A stretch of DNA of 64,000 nt from Phellopilus nigrolimitatus (lineage: Eukaryota; Basidiomycota; Agaricomycetes; Hymenochaetales; Hymenochaetaceae): assembly GCA_021029095.1 (NCBI GenBank), contig JAJOHG010000050.1, positions 166,095 to 230,094 on the forward strand, read 5' to 3'. This document shows, piece after piece, positions 54,668 to 64,000 of this stretch. The position numbers and the translations under genes were made by a program. The stretch's first letter is position 1, and each line of letters starts with the position of its first letter. The notes under the pieces are model-generated. The model was not told the origin of the DNA. It made no database searches and worked only from the letters and a program-made list of their open reading frames with translations.

Positions 54668-54719
54668 ATGTAAGAGGTAGAAGTGAGATTCAGAGAGTGG
54701 TCACAACCCACGCGTGCCA

Positions 54720-55935
54720 CGTCTGAACGCAAACGCTGACACCGACGCCGACACCGACACCGACACCAACATGGACACGACTTCCTTCTATGTGCTCTCG
54801 GCAGACGTGCCGCGACAAGTGCCTTGACATGTCCGCTGTGCTCGACCCGGAGACTGGCTTCGCACCCCGTCTCAACGCGTGCAAGAAAAGACTCGAGGAT
54901 GCCTCGGAGCATCTTCGAGAGCTCCCGCGGTGAAATACATGTATGCTCCGGCTAGAGAGCAAAACCTGGAATCTCCTCCAAACTCTCATGTCGTAAGTAA
55001 CACTTAGTCTGCTGTAGCGCAAGCAGCTCACGTCGGCACAGCGCGCACAAAACCGAGTCCGCCCTCCCGCCCTCCCGCTCCCCGCCAAGGCCTTGCTCCA
55101 TCGAAATCCACACACGCCGACCGCGACGCTCGCGCAGCTTATCCTGCTCCACTCCCCGCTGCTCAGTGAACTTGTTGTCGCCCGCGAGTGACTTCACGAC
55201 ACGCGCCCGAGCCTCACGCGCCTGAAACCACCGCGCCATACTGGAAATTTACGCGTTTACGTCTCCTCCAGGCCTTGCGCACCGATAACAAGGAGATGGA
55301 TACGCTCGTGAGCGAGCTCGACCCTGATGTGGGAAGCAGGGACGACGGCGGCAAGGTGTTGTCTGCGGACGATGCGGTACGTGTTTTCTGTATCTTCTTA
55401 AGCTCTCAAACTGGATTGTCTTCCATAGAACTACTCTTCCATAGAACTACGAAAAGGCCCTCGCGCAAGCGCTATACGGGTACATAATGTGCAGGTTGAT
55501 TGGAAGATGCCATCGACTTGTACCAGAGAACACGCCGACCCGACCCTGGCGAGCCGCAAGCATCCGCGAGTCCCTGCTTTTCCTATGGCGCACTATAGGT
55601 ATGATGCTCCGCTTTCAGATATCTTGAACATCTTCCTAATATGGTAGTCAGCGAACGAACCAGAAGACGAAGAGAATGCGGACGCCGACTCCGACTTCGC
55701 AGACATCTGGTCAGGGAGCAAGTGCCGGAAGCTCTGGAAGCAGACCTGCATGCGTGCAGCGCTCAACGTACGCCAGCCCTTCTTTTCCCATTCTCCTCCA
55801 ACAACCCAACCCAACTCACTCGTGCGAACAGCTCTACTCTCCGAACCGGACCGCGCACTGTACGCCGCCCTCGTGCCCTCGCCCACCTCCTCTGTCGTAC
55901 TCAAGGCCGCGTGCCGCACGTGGTACGACCACCAG
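54720..55935 (+). pseudogene. Nucleoporin NUP107/NUP84-type, broken fragment
   Basis: NUP107 is a scaffold subunit of the nuclear-pore Y complex. Blocks in order: MSAVLDPETGFAPRLNACKK, RLEDASEHLRELPR, SKTWNLLQTLMS, YWKFTRLRLLQALRT, MDTLVSELDPDVGSRDDGGK, LSADDA, an intron, NYEKALAQALYGY, a shifted PWRAASIRESLLFLWRTI, then ANEPEDEENADADSDFADIW, SGSKCRKLWKQTCMRAALN, SEPDRALYAALVPSPTSSVV and LKAACRTWYDH. At about 55933 the sequence switches to the GT69 gene. The identification rests on the PWRAASI-type helix and overall order. Several frame changes make it inactive. Confidence 0.65.
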
Positions 55936-57170
55936 ACTCCACCGAGACGCTCCTCGACCTGTGCGAGGCCGTGCTGACTCTGCTCGGCGTGCCCTTCCGC
56001 ATACGCAAGGTCCCGCCCACAACGGAAGGCCCGGCCGCAGCGTACTATCCCCTCGAGGAGGCGCACACACGCAACCTCATCCTCGAGCCGCTCTACGAGC
56101 TCTAGCAGAAACGCAAAGTCAAGTTCCACCGCATCATCTGGCTCATGGGCTTCACGTGCACGAACGACATCTTCAAGACGATCATGGTCAGCTAGGCGAA
56201 CAACGCCGCGATGGCGTGCGGCATGGGCTAGGCCGAGTACAACGGCTTCTTCATCTTCTCCGACCGCTGGCGCACACGCGACATCAACGGCGACCAGTTT
56301 AGAAAGTCCAAGTCGTCCTCCGCCACCTCTGCAGGCCCGCTGCTCGACCCCGCCAGCGTCGCGCGCTTCGCGCAGCACCTCCCATTCCAGGTCTTCTTCC
56401 ACGAGTCCGGCACGCACGTCGTCGACCCCGTACTACACCAGCCTGCGCTACCGCGCGGGCGCACAGGTCGCGAACCTCAGCACAACGGACGCCGCGTCGC
56501 GCCGCGCCCCCGAAGCGCCGTGCCTCGACAGTTCGCAGGCGTACTTCTGCCATTGAGGAGCGTGCGGGCGCGGTGAGCAAGGCTGCTTCTGGCGGCGGCG
56601 ACTCGGGCTTGCATTCAACGTCGGATGGGGCCCATGGAGGCCGCAGTCGCAGCCGGTGCGGACGCACGCCGGAGGCACGCGAAGCGCGCGGAGGAGGCTG
56701 CAGAGGAGGCTGTGGAGGACGGCGAAGAAGCAAATCGCTCAGAGGAGGATGAGCAAGCAAATCGCGCAGAGGAGGACAAGCAAGCAAAGCGCGTAGAGAA
56801 CGAGCGTGGAAGGCGCGCAGACGAAGGCGGGCACGCGCAGCGCCAGCGGCCGCAAGATGATTCGGACGTGAACGTGGGCTCGGACTTCGACGCGATGCCG
56901 GACACGGGGGAGGGCGAGGCGGACGACGCCGCGGCAGGCGAGGACGATGCGCTGGCGGACGCGTTCTCCATCCCGAGCGGCGTATTCCGCGCGGCGCGGA
57001 TCCTCCTGAACCCACGATGTGTGACGACGTACGCGGAGGTGAGCCATGCGCAGTTCGTGCTCGACCTATTTGGTCCGGACAAGGACGAGGAGGACGGGCC
57101 TGGCTCGCATATGTCCTGGACGATTGGGAGGGCGCGCCCGAGAGCTTCGTCTGCCAAGAGCAGCGGTACG
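55933..57170 (+). pseudogene. CAP59/CMT1-type alpha-mannosyltransferase (GT69), broken copy 2
   Basis: It enters inside the DSTETLLDLCE motif and follows copy 1 closely: LLGVPFRIRKVPPTTEGPAA, ILEPLYEL, a TAG not in copy 1, MVS, a TAG, CGMG, a TAG, AEYNGFFIFSDRWRTRD and ARFAQHLPFQVFF. Unlike copy 1 it continues into the C-terminus: a charged repeat region (EEANRSEEDEQANRAEEDKQ), VNVGSDFDAMPDTGEG, FSIPSGVFRAARILLNPRCV, TTYAEVSHAQFVLDLFGPDK. It then fades near 57170. A frame shift follows HESGTHVVDP. Confidence 0.82.
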
Positions 57171-57336
57171 TCTTTCTTGGCATCTTATTATTATGAATAC
57201 TGAACTGGTGGCCTTCTCTAAGGTATACCGTAGACCAGAAGGCTCCCAAAACGCAGAGACGACTGAGCTTTTCAGTGCACGCCGAACTAGACCATTTGAA
57301 GTCGGAGGACGGGTCATAGAAAATCAGAATAGGAAT

Positions 57337-57698
57337 TAGTGCTGCCGGAAGGTAAGGTGAAGGTGACCTTAAGGTGGATTTGTAAGCACCTTAATCACCT
57401 TAAGGTCACCTTAAGGTCACCTCACCTTAAGGTACCTTAAGGTCGCCGTCGCGCGCTACTACGCGGAGTTGTTTGTCATCAAACAGAACGTTCTTCTGTC
57501 ACAGATCAGTCACATGTTTTGGCGGGGAAATTTTGACAGCAACCCGCGGTGTGACCTAGCAACCGCATTGGGAACGTAAGATCATCCACCTTAAGGTACC
57601 TTAAGGTCAGCTTAAGGTACCTTAAGGTGCCCGATATGGTTAGTGCATAAGGTAAGGTGAAATCTACCTTAAGGTGACCTCACCTTCCGGCAGCACTA
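57337..57698. mobile_element. hAT-type MITE, 362 bp, packed with ACCTTAAGGT palindromes
   Basis: The TIRs TAGTGCTGCCGGAAGGT and inverse are flanked by perfect 8-bp duplications ATAGGAAT (57329-57336 and 57699-57706). Both ends carry many copies of CCTTAAGG in the forms ACCTTAAGGT and GGTACCTTAAGG. The central part is non-repetitive. Its TIR differs from that of the RTF1-carrying element, so it is a different hAT family. Confidence 0.9.
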
Positions 57699-57706
57699 AT
57701 AGGAAT

Positions 57707-58407
57707 ATCTACTAATCTATTTGGTCGCTTTTTGCGATTCCTGTAAAGGGAAGCGTTCTTTCACACTTAGCGTTTTCACCCCCAGTGGCTGTGTAATCTG
57801 TCACGGTCACATTACAAAACATGAATTTATATGTGGGGTGCCCACATATTAGGGGGGAGCGAAGCGTGTGTGTGACTAAGGCTTATTCTGAGCTCTTTCA
57901 TTTTAGCTCTCTATTACCATTGATTTTATATTTTCAGTGTGATGTAACCAAAAGTAATGGTTTAAAATCCCCACTAGTAATGTCAGCTTTTGTATGCTTC
58001 AATGTGCAGAGAGATGGCCCAAGACACAGAGCAAGTTCTCACGTAAGGGACCACACAGTCCCAGGTCACGTGACACGCTTTAGGGAGGCCGGTAAGTCCA
58101 ATTTTTTTCTCACTAGCCCTTATTTAATTTTGTAAGCAAAGTGAAAATTTTATTTGCTAAGATCAGGAGGTCAAGTGTGGAAGGAGGAAAGGAAGAGGAA
58201 AGCATACATGCAGCGGCTCGCAGCATCATAATGAGTTCTCACGGGATGGGCAACCTCCATGATAGACTTTTGGGAACCATATCCTGGTAATTTGCTCCCC
58301 AAATATTTTTATTATTTTTTGCAAGCAAAAGTGCAAGATTTATTTGCTGGGCTCAGGATTTTTTTGCGGAAGGAGGGAAAGAAAGAGAAGGGAGACGACC
58401 TACATAC
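57707..58407. other. Gene-poor stretch
   Basis: Short frames only. A third, decayed copy of the 1648-type repeat lies near 58230-58300 (GAGTTCTCACGGG, TTTTGGGAACCATATCCTGG). Confidence 0.4.
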
Positions 58408-58531
58408 CTCGAAGGCACGCACCATCATGGGTAGTTCTCACGGGGGGGGGGGGCCACACAGCCACACGCAACACATCACGTGATAGCTTTTTGGGAGCCC
58501 CTATCCGTGTAAATGGGAGCTTCGCTCCCAA
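58408..58531 (+). repeat. Dispersed repeat ending in a GGGAGC hairpin (copy 2)
   Basis: Matches 1648-1767, including the hairpin at 58514-58530 and a G run (13 G, 58441-58453). The stretch 58532-59370 that follows has no recognisable gene. Confidence 0.55.
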
Positions 58532-59374
58532 AAATGGCCCGGAAAGTGCCGTAAGTGTACAAAAAGTGTACAAACTACTTTGTTACAGGGGGGTCAACAT
58601 AACCACATAGCACCGCCACAGGTCACACTTTTCCTCGCGAGCTTTTCGCTACGTATTTTCACGTTTTTGATTTAGTTTTTGTTCGTGTCTCCTTTCTTTG
58701 TTTTCCGTTGGTATGGCCTGTGTCTAGGCTACGTTTTCATGTAAAAATGATGTGCTTGTGCTGTACGTAGAGCTCGTGAAAAATCATTCTGTTGTGCACT
58801 CCCTGTGTGACGCCTGTTTCCACTCGCACGATGCAGACTTGGGTCCCTTTTTCTATTCTGGTTCCGCACCGGACTGTATTGTCTCGATTGTGCGCAGCAT
58901 TTATATCTTATTTTTAACAGATTTCCGATGTTGCCTGATAGTAATTAACTGTGTTTATTCAATACTACTCTACTACAATATTGATGTTGCACAAGTGTCC
59001 ACGAAACGGTCGGATCTCACAGCTCTACTAGACGGCCTGTGCGGGCTGAGTACCGCGCGTGGGGCACAGGAGAGGACACGAGTACGTACCTTGTGCATTC
59101 CACCGCTGTCCTCTGCCGCTCTCCTGTCCACTCTCCAGTGGGTTGTTTCGACCTCGTTCTTGTCAAATTGGAACACAACATATGGCAGCCACCAGTGCCG
59201 CGTGGGTCAACTTGCCGTGCGCATATGCGCATTCATGTCTTTGTGAGAGGACCTAGTGGGGTCGGGGACGTGATGGTAGCCGAGCGGTTGCGAATTGAGT
59301 GTAGCTGTGGGGTGTCGACGGTTCTCTTCGGGTGTGGTAGCGGCGGAGATAGCGGGTGGGCATGCAGCGCAGCG

Positions 59375-59935
59375 CGCCGGTTTTGCCGTCCTCGTCGTCG
59401 AAACGCCGTCGAGTTCACCGCGAGCGCGTCGTTGATCAACCGGCGCAGCGCGAGGGACAGAGTGTCGTGCAGCTCGCTCTGGTCGATCAAGAAGTCACCC
59501 GGGTGCTGCCGGCGCTGTTCCCTCTCCTCCAGCGTCTCGCACAACGAACTTGGCGCGGATGCCGACGGAGCCCACAACGACGCTCATCACGTTCTGCGTG
59601 AGCGTGCCAGTCTTGTCCGTGCTCACGACACTCGCGTTCGCCATTGTCTCGCAGCCACCGAGCACGCGCACGAGTAGGTTCTCCTGCGTCATGCACTTCG
59701 TCGCGAGCGCGAGTGGCAGGCCCTCGGGCACCGCGATGACAATGAGCGTCACGCTGATGATGAGGATCTGCATGAACGCGAGCCCCTTCTGGTCCGCCGA
59801 GCGCATTGGGTCGCCGGTGCTCAGCTGCACGAAGAAGCGGATGAGCAGCGTGACAAAGAGCAGGAGGCCTACGGTGCTCCCGAACTTGGTGATCAATTCC
59901 GCGAGGTTGTTCAGTTTCGTCTGCGGAGAAGACGG
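59375..59935 (-). pseudogene. PMC1-type vacuolar Ca2+-ATPase fragment
   Basis: From about 59935: TKLNNLAELITKFGSTVGLL, LFVTLLIRFFVQLSTGDP, AFMQILIISVTLIVIAVPEG and LPLALATK. Then come CMTQENLLVRVLGGCETMAN and the P-type phosphorylation motif (STDKTGTLTQNVM), and after a shift DFLIDQSELHDTLSLALRR, LINDALAVNSTAF. The Asp of DKTGT is kept, but about six residues are deleted after VPEGLPL in the calcium-binding membrane helix. All N- and C-terminal transmembrane segments are missing. It would not pump calcium. Confidence 0.85.
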
Positions 59936-59999
59936 CCGGTGATGGTGATGCTCGACGAATGGGTCTGGTAGCCGTCGATATTCGGACCGCGGCCCTGCC

Positions 60000-61920
60000 C
60001 TACGGACAGACGGGCAGAGTTAGGATTGCCGATCGTCGGACTTGTCGGGCTGGATGGCTCACCGCCGTCGGAGCCGCGAGTGTCGACACAAAGGAGCACT
60101 TGCGCAGGTGTTCATGGCTCAGCGAGTTGGGGGGAGGAGTGTGAGGCTCGAGAGCTCCGTCTGCGCGTCACGCCGGTTATCTCGCAGCGCCAGTGACGTC
60201 GGGTAATGGCCCGACTTGAAGCGGGTGGAGAGCGTCGGGGACGGCAAGCGGGAGGGGGAGAAAGAGACGGACCCGGAGGTGGACCCGGAGCACGCGGCAC
60301 GTCGAGACGACCCGCCGGTGTGCCGTGGGTACACTGGACATTATGACGTACCACTCGCTTTACCAAGAAGAAATAAAACGAGTAGTACGTCATAGGGATA
60401 GAGACACGCGCATGAGCTTGTCGCCTCTATCGGTTGGGGCAGCGCGTCTGGGTCAACGCGCGTCAGCGGCAATGGCTGCGCGTGCGCGGAGTATCCGTTT
60501 GCGGATGACGCGTAGGCCTGCGACGGGTACGCGTGCGTCGCTGCGGAAGAAAAGCGTGAATGTCGTTCGTTAGCGACGACATCTGATGAAAAGTACGCAC
60601 TGTAGGAGGAGACAGGCGAGACAGGTGATGCGCCCGAGTCCCAGCTGGCCTCGTCGCGCTGCTGCCGCACCCTCCATACGCCTCCACGGGTGAGACGGAC
60701 GACACGGCATCTGCGTGCTGCTCTGCCAGCAGCATGCTCTCGTGCTGGCGCCGGTGCGCGTCTGTGTCCGTGTACAGCGCGAGCGTGTGCAACTGCGCGT
60801 GCACGATCGGATAGGCGTACAACGCGTACGCCTTCTGGGTGAAGGTGCGTGTACGGCGCGCCCTGCTGCTGGAGCCCGAGGTCGGCAAGCTCGGTTGGGC
60901 TCGGCGGGTATCTCGCGCTCGTGCTCCTGCGGTGTGCCCACGGCGACGCGCTCGAAGTAGCGCAGCGCGACGACCGGCGGCCCTTGCGCACCGCGCGCCC
61001 TCTCTGCGCTGGACCTCATGGGGAACGCACTGCGCAGTGTGCCCGACGAGCCCGCACTGCCCGCACTTGTTGCATGGCGACGCGTGCTACGAGCGCCTGC
61101 TCGAGTCGTGGTATGGGAACGCGAGGCTCTTCACGAGCGCGATGACCTGCGTGCAGCACACCTCGCCACTCTCCTCGGCGCACCGGGCGCGGATGCAGAT
61201 CCAGAACCAGAACCATGTCGTACAGAGGGGCGGGTGTTGCGAAGGTGGGGACGGCCTCGGAGCGGCGGGTGTGTCTTTCTTCGCCGTGGTGATCTCTCGA
61301 CTGCAAGCGTGTAGTCGAGCAGCGAGTGGCTAGGGAAATGCTTCAACACATACTCTTTTACGAGCTCGTCACGCAGACCACGGCTGTCCACGCTCTTGAT
61401 CTTGTGCCTGATACCGCTAACTGTAGAGAATTTCTCAGTAGATGATAAGCAAAGAAAGTGATTATATACGCACCAAGCTTGTTCGCCTTACGCGACTCAT
61501 CGACTCACTCACACGCGGTGAGGCCGATGTCCGCGCGCATTCGAGAACATAAAGGTGGATCCGTCGAGCCGCGCGGGAGCCGATAATGAGCAAACCAGAC
61601 GCGAGCGAAGAGATGAGGTCCTTGCCCGTACAAGAGCTGATGCACAGTCGTTTTTGAGAACATGGTGCAGTACTCGAGCTCAGACTTGTGCATTCGCTGC
61701 CCGAATCCCACCGAGGCGCGCCATATGTAACTTCCTCGCCTCCGCCTACGCCTCCCGCAGCTGCCGACGGCAAGGGTGTCGGCAGGCCCGGCATCACGCC
61801 GGGCGCGAACCTCGCGCCGCCACTCGGCCCGCCGAAGTAATCCACCCATGCGCCCGGCGAGTACGGCGGTGCGGGAGTGAGCTGCGCAGTGTGCGGCTCC
61901 GCGCCGCGTCGCCTTGATCT
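60000..61920. other. Unresolved coding-like debris
   Basis: GC-rich, codon-like sequence on the minus strand yields fragments such as YALYAYPIVHAQLHTLALYT (near 60800), GLRDELVKEYVLKHFPSHSL (near 61360), QVIALVKSLAFPYHDSS with CNKCGQCGLVGH (61160-61050) and DYFGGPSGGARFAPGV (near 61840). None is recognised with confidence, and frames change between them. Probably two or more broken genes. Confidence 0.35.
60342..60394. repeat. 53-bp hairpin, TATGACGTAC arms
   Basis: TATGACGTACCACTCG and CGAGTAGTACGTCATA pair with one mismatch. Related to the hairpin at 17155-17195. Confidence 0.5.
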
Positions 61921-61929
61921 TCTACTCGC

Positions 61930-62455
61930 CGCGCAGCAGGGCGAACATGCTAAAGAACATCGCGGGCGTCTCGACCGGCCAGAAGTTGAGGTAGAGCTCC
62001 GTCACGCACGCGAGTAAGGGTATCGCGGGCGACTGCGTCAGGAGGGCGAACAAGTCCTCCGCCAGCAATGCAAGACCACAATTAAGAAACGACGCATCTC
62101 AGAGAGGAGGGAACAAACGAAGGAAGAAAGAAAGGCTGCAACGCACAGGCAAAAGAAACAGGGACGCACAGGGAACTCCGGGTTGTTCTTCTCGTACTCT
62201 TCGAGCGCCGCCTGCACCATGAACGCCAGCCCGCGCGCGACGTACTCGTTCTCCGCGTGCTCGTACTCGCGTGCCTGTGCACCGCGCGAGAGATTAGCCC
62301 GCCAGCGCCCGCTGCCCTCCGGTTCTGGCTGGGGCAGCGCGACCTTCGCGGGCGCGAGCGGGCCCAGCGGCGGGTAGTGCCCGGGCGTGTAGTACCAGAT
62401 GTACGGGAACTCATTCAGCGCGATGCAGATATTTGCTAGCTGGGGGCGGGGTGAG
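61930..62455 (-). pseudogene. SEC1/Munc18-type exocytosis protein, two exons in scrambled order
   Basis: SEC1 proteins clasp SNAREs during exocytosis. One exon (62440-62170) reads LANICIALNEFPYIWYY, PPLGPLAP, RGLAFMVQAALEEYEKNNPE, FP, bounded by acceptor- and donor-like sites. The next recognisable piece (about 62060-61930) reads LTQSPAIPLLACVTELYLNF, WPVETPAMFFSMFALLRGE. In SEC1 proteins the latter lies N-terminal to the former, so the order is reversed along the strand. The rest of the protein is absent. Family assignment is from memory. Confidence 0.5.
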
Positions 62456-62730
62456 TCTTCGCTGAGGCGACGGAGAGGGGGACGCACATGCCGCGCGGCG
62501 AGGTGAGCAAGTCGCCCGCCTTGTCCGCGATGGGCACGCCGCGCGTGCGCGCAAGGAACGCGAGCGGACATGTAGCCGAGCGATTATTTTCCCGACTTCT
62601 CGAAAAGCGCAAGGCGAGAGGAGATGGACTCGGTGGAGTTGGAAAAGTTGGAGTTCTTGGAGCTATCTCGATTTTGTCAAGGGGACGTGTCGGCGTCTGG
62701 CTGTCGGCGTGTGTGTGCGGCTGCTTGCTG

Positions 62731-63506
62731 CTACTTGCTGTTGCTGATGCTGGCTGCTCTGTGCCATGTGCACGTTGCGGTCGCGGTCGCGCAGCGGACT
62801 GTGGGGAGGGATGGCCCCATCGAGCGCAAACGTGCGGGATGACACGCATATCTAATCCGGCACACAGGAGTCTTAGGGGCACATCTGTGCCAGGAGTCAA
62901 CTGCCTTTGTGCTTCCTGAGGTAACTGCGGCGTATGCAAGTCGGCGGCGACGGAGAGGAGACGAGGTAAGATCAATGATCTGGCGCATTGGTGGCTGTAA
63001 TAGAGCCTGCTGTCGCTGCGCTTGCTGTTGCTGAGACTGCTGTTGCTGAGCCTGCTGTTGTTGCGACTGCTGTCGCAGAAGCTGCTGTTGCCGAGGTTGT
63101 TGTTGCTGAGGCTGCTGAGGGACATTTGTAAGGTCGGGATCAGGCCCGGTCATAGACGGAGAGCGCGCATAGGTGGTTTGAACGTTTCGGTTCGGGGAAA
63201 AGGCTGACGAATTTGAAGGTCCTGTGAAATGAGGTCTGTATGCGCCATGGGATTGTAGGCTTTGACGAGGACGGTAGGCGTGGAATGTATAGTAAAATCA
63301 GCAGGCAGCTTCGGAGGAGCGAGATGGGAATGCGACATAGATGGCGGAGGCGTCGAAATGGAGGGCGTCGATGAATTAGATAGCGAAAGCTGGTCCGAGT
63401 CTGAGTTCAAACGCGGTCTCTTTATCTGTCTGGGCTGTTCGTGAGGGTCGTCGTCGAGTGTCAGGTCGATCGGCTTGTACGTGAGTAAGACGCGAGCGCT
63501 GCGCAT
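62731..63506 (-). pseudogene. Gln-rich nuclear-type protein, N-terminal part
   Basis: From an ATG at 63506: MRSARVLLTYKPIDLTLDDD, QIKRPRLNSDSDQ, and a Ser/Pro-rich stretch ending AYNPMAHTDLISQ. After an unresolved intron or frameshift comes MTGPDPDLTNVPQQP, a 50-residue Gln-rich repeat (QQQSQQQQAQ type), and MRQIIDLTSSPLRRRR. Two IDLT motifs next to acidic or Ser residues resemble SUMO-interacting motifs, as at the N-terminus of some chromatin remodellers. No catalytic domain follows. Either the N-terminal exons of a gene cut off by rearrangement or an independent protein. Confidence 0.4.
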
Positions 63507-63889
63507 AGAAGCGCGCTGCCGAGGATGTTGACGGCGTCGGAGAGTGAGTGGCCATCGTCAGATGCGATGTTGAGCGCAGCCGCAAAAGCTGAGTATGCAG
63601 TCGGCAACGGATAGTTTAACTTTAAGAGTTTGTGAGAGCGGGTAATACACGTGACGCAATCTGAACTCCCGTTCCGGAAAGCTTGCATAACACCCTACTT
63701 TCTTTGGACGACACAAGAAAATTTGAGCACAACTCAACGAAAAGTAATATCAAAACTTGATGGAAACATTGCTAATTTATATAGGTACTACATGTATTAC
63801 CTACAAGTCCTTTTTACCCATGGGTAGCTGTGGGTCTGCAAAATCTGCAAAAATCCAGACCCGGATTCTTGCTGATCCGTGCTAACCCT

Positions 63890-63970
63890 ACATATATCTA
63901 AAGCAAATGACAATGGTTAACTGAGGGAAAAAAAAAAGGAATCGTAACTTGCCATGCAAAGCAATGGCCC
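63890..63970 (-). repeat. Dispersed repeat R2, copy 4
   Basis: Inverted relative to the other copies: ATATATCTAAAGCAAATG through GCCATGCAAAGCAATGGCCC. It is followed at once by CCATCTCAATTG, the end sequence of the 8334-8781 fold-back element. This hints that R2 sits at the edge of that family too. Confidence 0.5.
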
Positions 63971-64000
63971 ATCTCAATTGTTTGGAACTGCATCCCGTTT

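Noticed and set aside
55593..56417. A 274-codon minus-strand frame opposite GT69 copy 2 (and its counterpart at 29089-29763)
   Set aside because: The plus strand carries the conserved glycosyltransferase motifs. The long antisense frame follows from GC-rich third positions.

Overview
The window looks like nuclear DNA of a filamentous fungus, most likely a mushroom-forming basidiomycete (Agaricomycetes). The evidence is short introns of about 50-160 bp with GT..AG borders, families common in that group (2OG-Fe(II) dioxygenase-like, OrsD-like, F-box, CAP59/GT69), and dense TIR transposons. No rRNA gene, CRISPR array, bacterial operon or clear functional tRNA gene was seen. Identifications rest on reading translations against remembered families; no database search was run.

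Four genes look intact when spliced by eye: a 470-aa 2OG-Fe(II) dioxygenase-like gene (1837-3582, -), a bZIP-like regulator with a triplicated basic-region exon (17735-19568, -), a 255-aa orphan with SUMO-interaction-like repeats (44230-45156, -), and a 919-aa OrsD-type zinc-finger protein (47563-50792, +). Most of the rest is a graveyard of broken housekeeping-gene pieces: RPN2, a GPI-anchored secreted protein, BRF1 (two copies), Argonaute (five places), PAN1-like, a DEDDy 3'-5' exonuclease (three copies), ARG5,6, V-ATPase subunit a, a possible STE12-like factor, a CAP59-type mannosyltransferase (two copies), RTF1, an F-box protein (two copies), NUP107, a PMC1-type Ca2+-ATPase and SEC1.

Layout: 1-3.6 kb, orphan ORF and dioxygenase gene. 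4.0-7.8 kb, a 3.8-kb TIR element holding RPN2 and secreted-protein fragments. 8.3-11 kb, fold-back and pogo-like elements. 11.3-15.5 kb, an Argonaute-BRF1 chimera. 15.6-19.6 kb, PAN1-like fragment and bZIP-like gene. 20-24.2 kb, a pogo-like element, a second Argonaute and an exonuclease. 24.4-26.8 kb, ARG5,6 split by a 1.6-kb fold-back element. 26.7-30.1 kb, V-ATPase, STE12-like, GT69 and zinc-finger pieces. 30,146-41,334, a nearly identical giant inverted repeat. 41.3-44.1 kb, a second Argonaute-BRF1 chimera. 44.2-50.8 kb, two intact genes separated by a gene-poor stretch. 51-64 kb, further fragments and repeats.

The most striking structure is the inverted repeat. It has about 4.2-kb arms, a spacer of about 131 bp, and is centred inside a fold-back MITE. 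Its outer arms carry an exonuclease with its catalytic motifs still readable, joined to an Argonaute N-domain. The left arm was later interrupted by a 2,582-bp hAT-type element carrying an RTF1 fragment instead of a transposase. The 8-bp target duplication and the empty site in the right arm are both visible. Read-through transcription of this locus would form a long double-stranded hairpin carrying sequence of RNA-silencing genes; that regulatory reading is inference.
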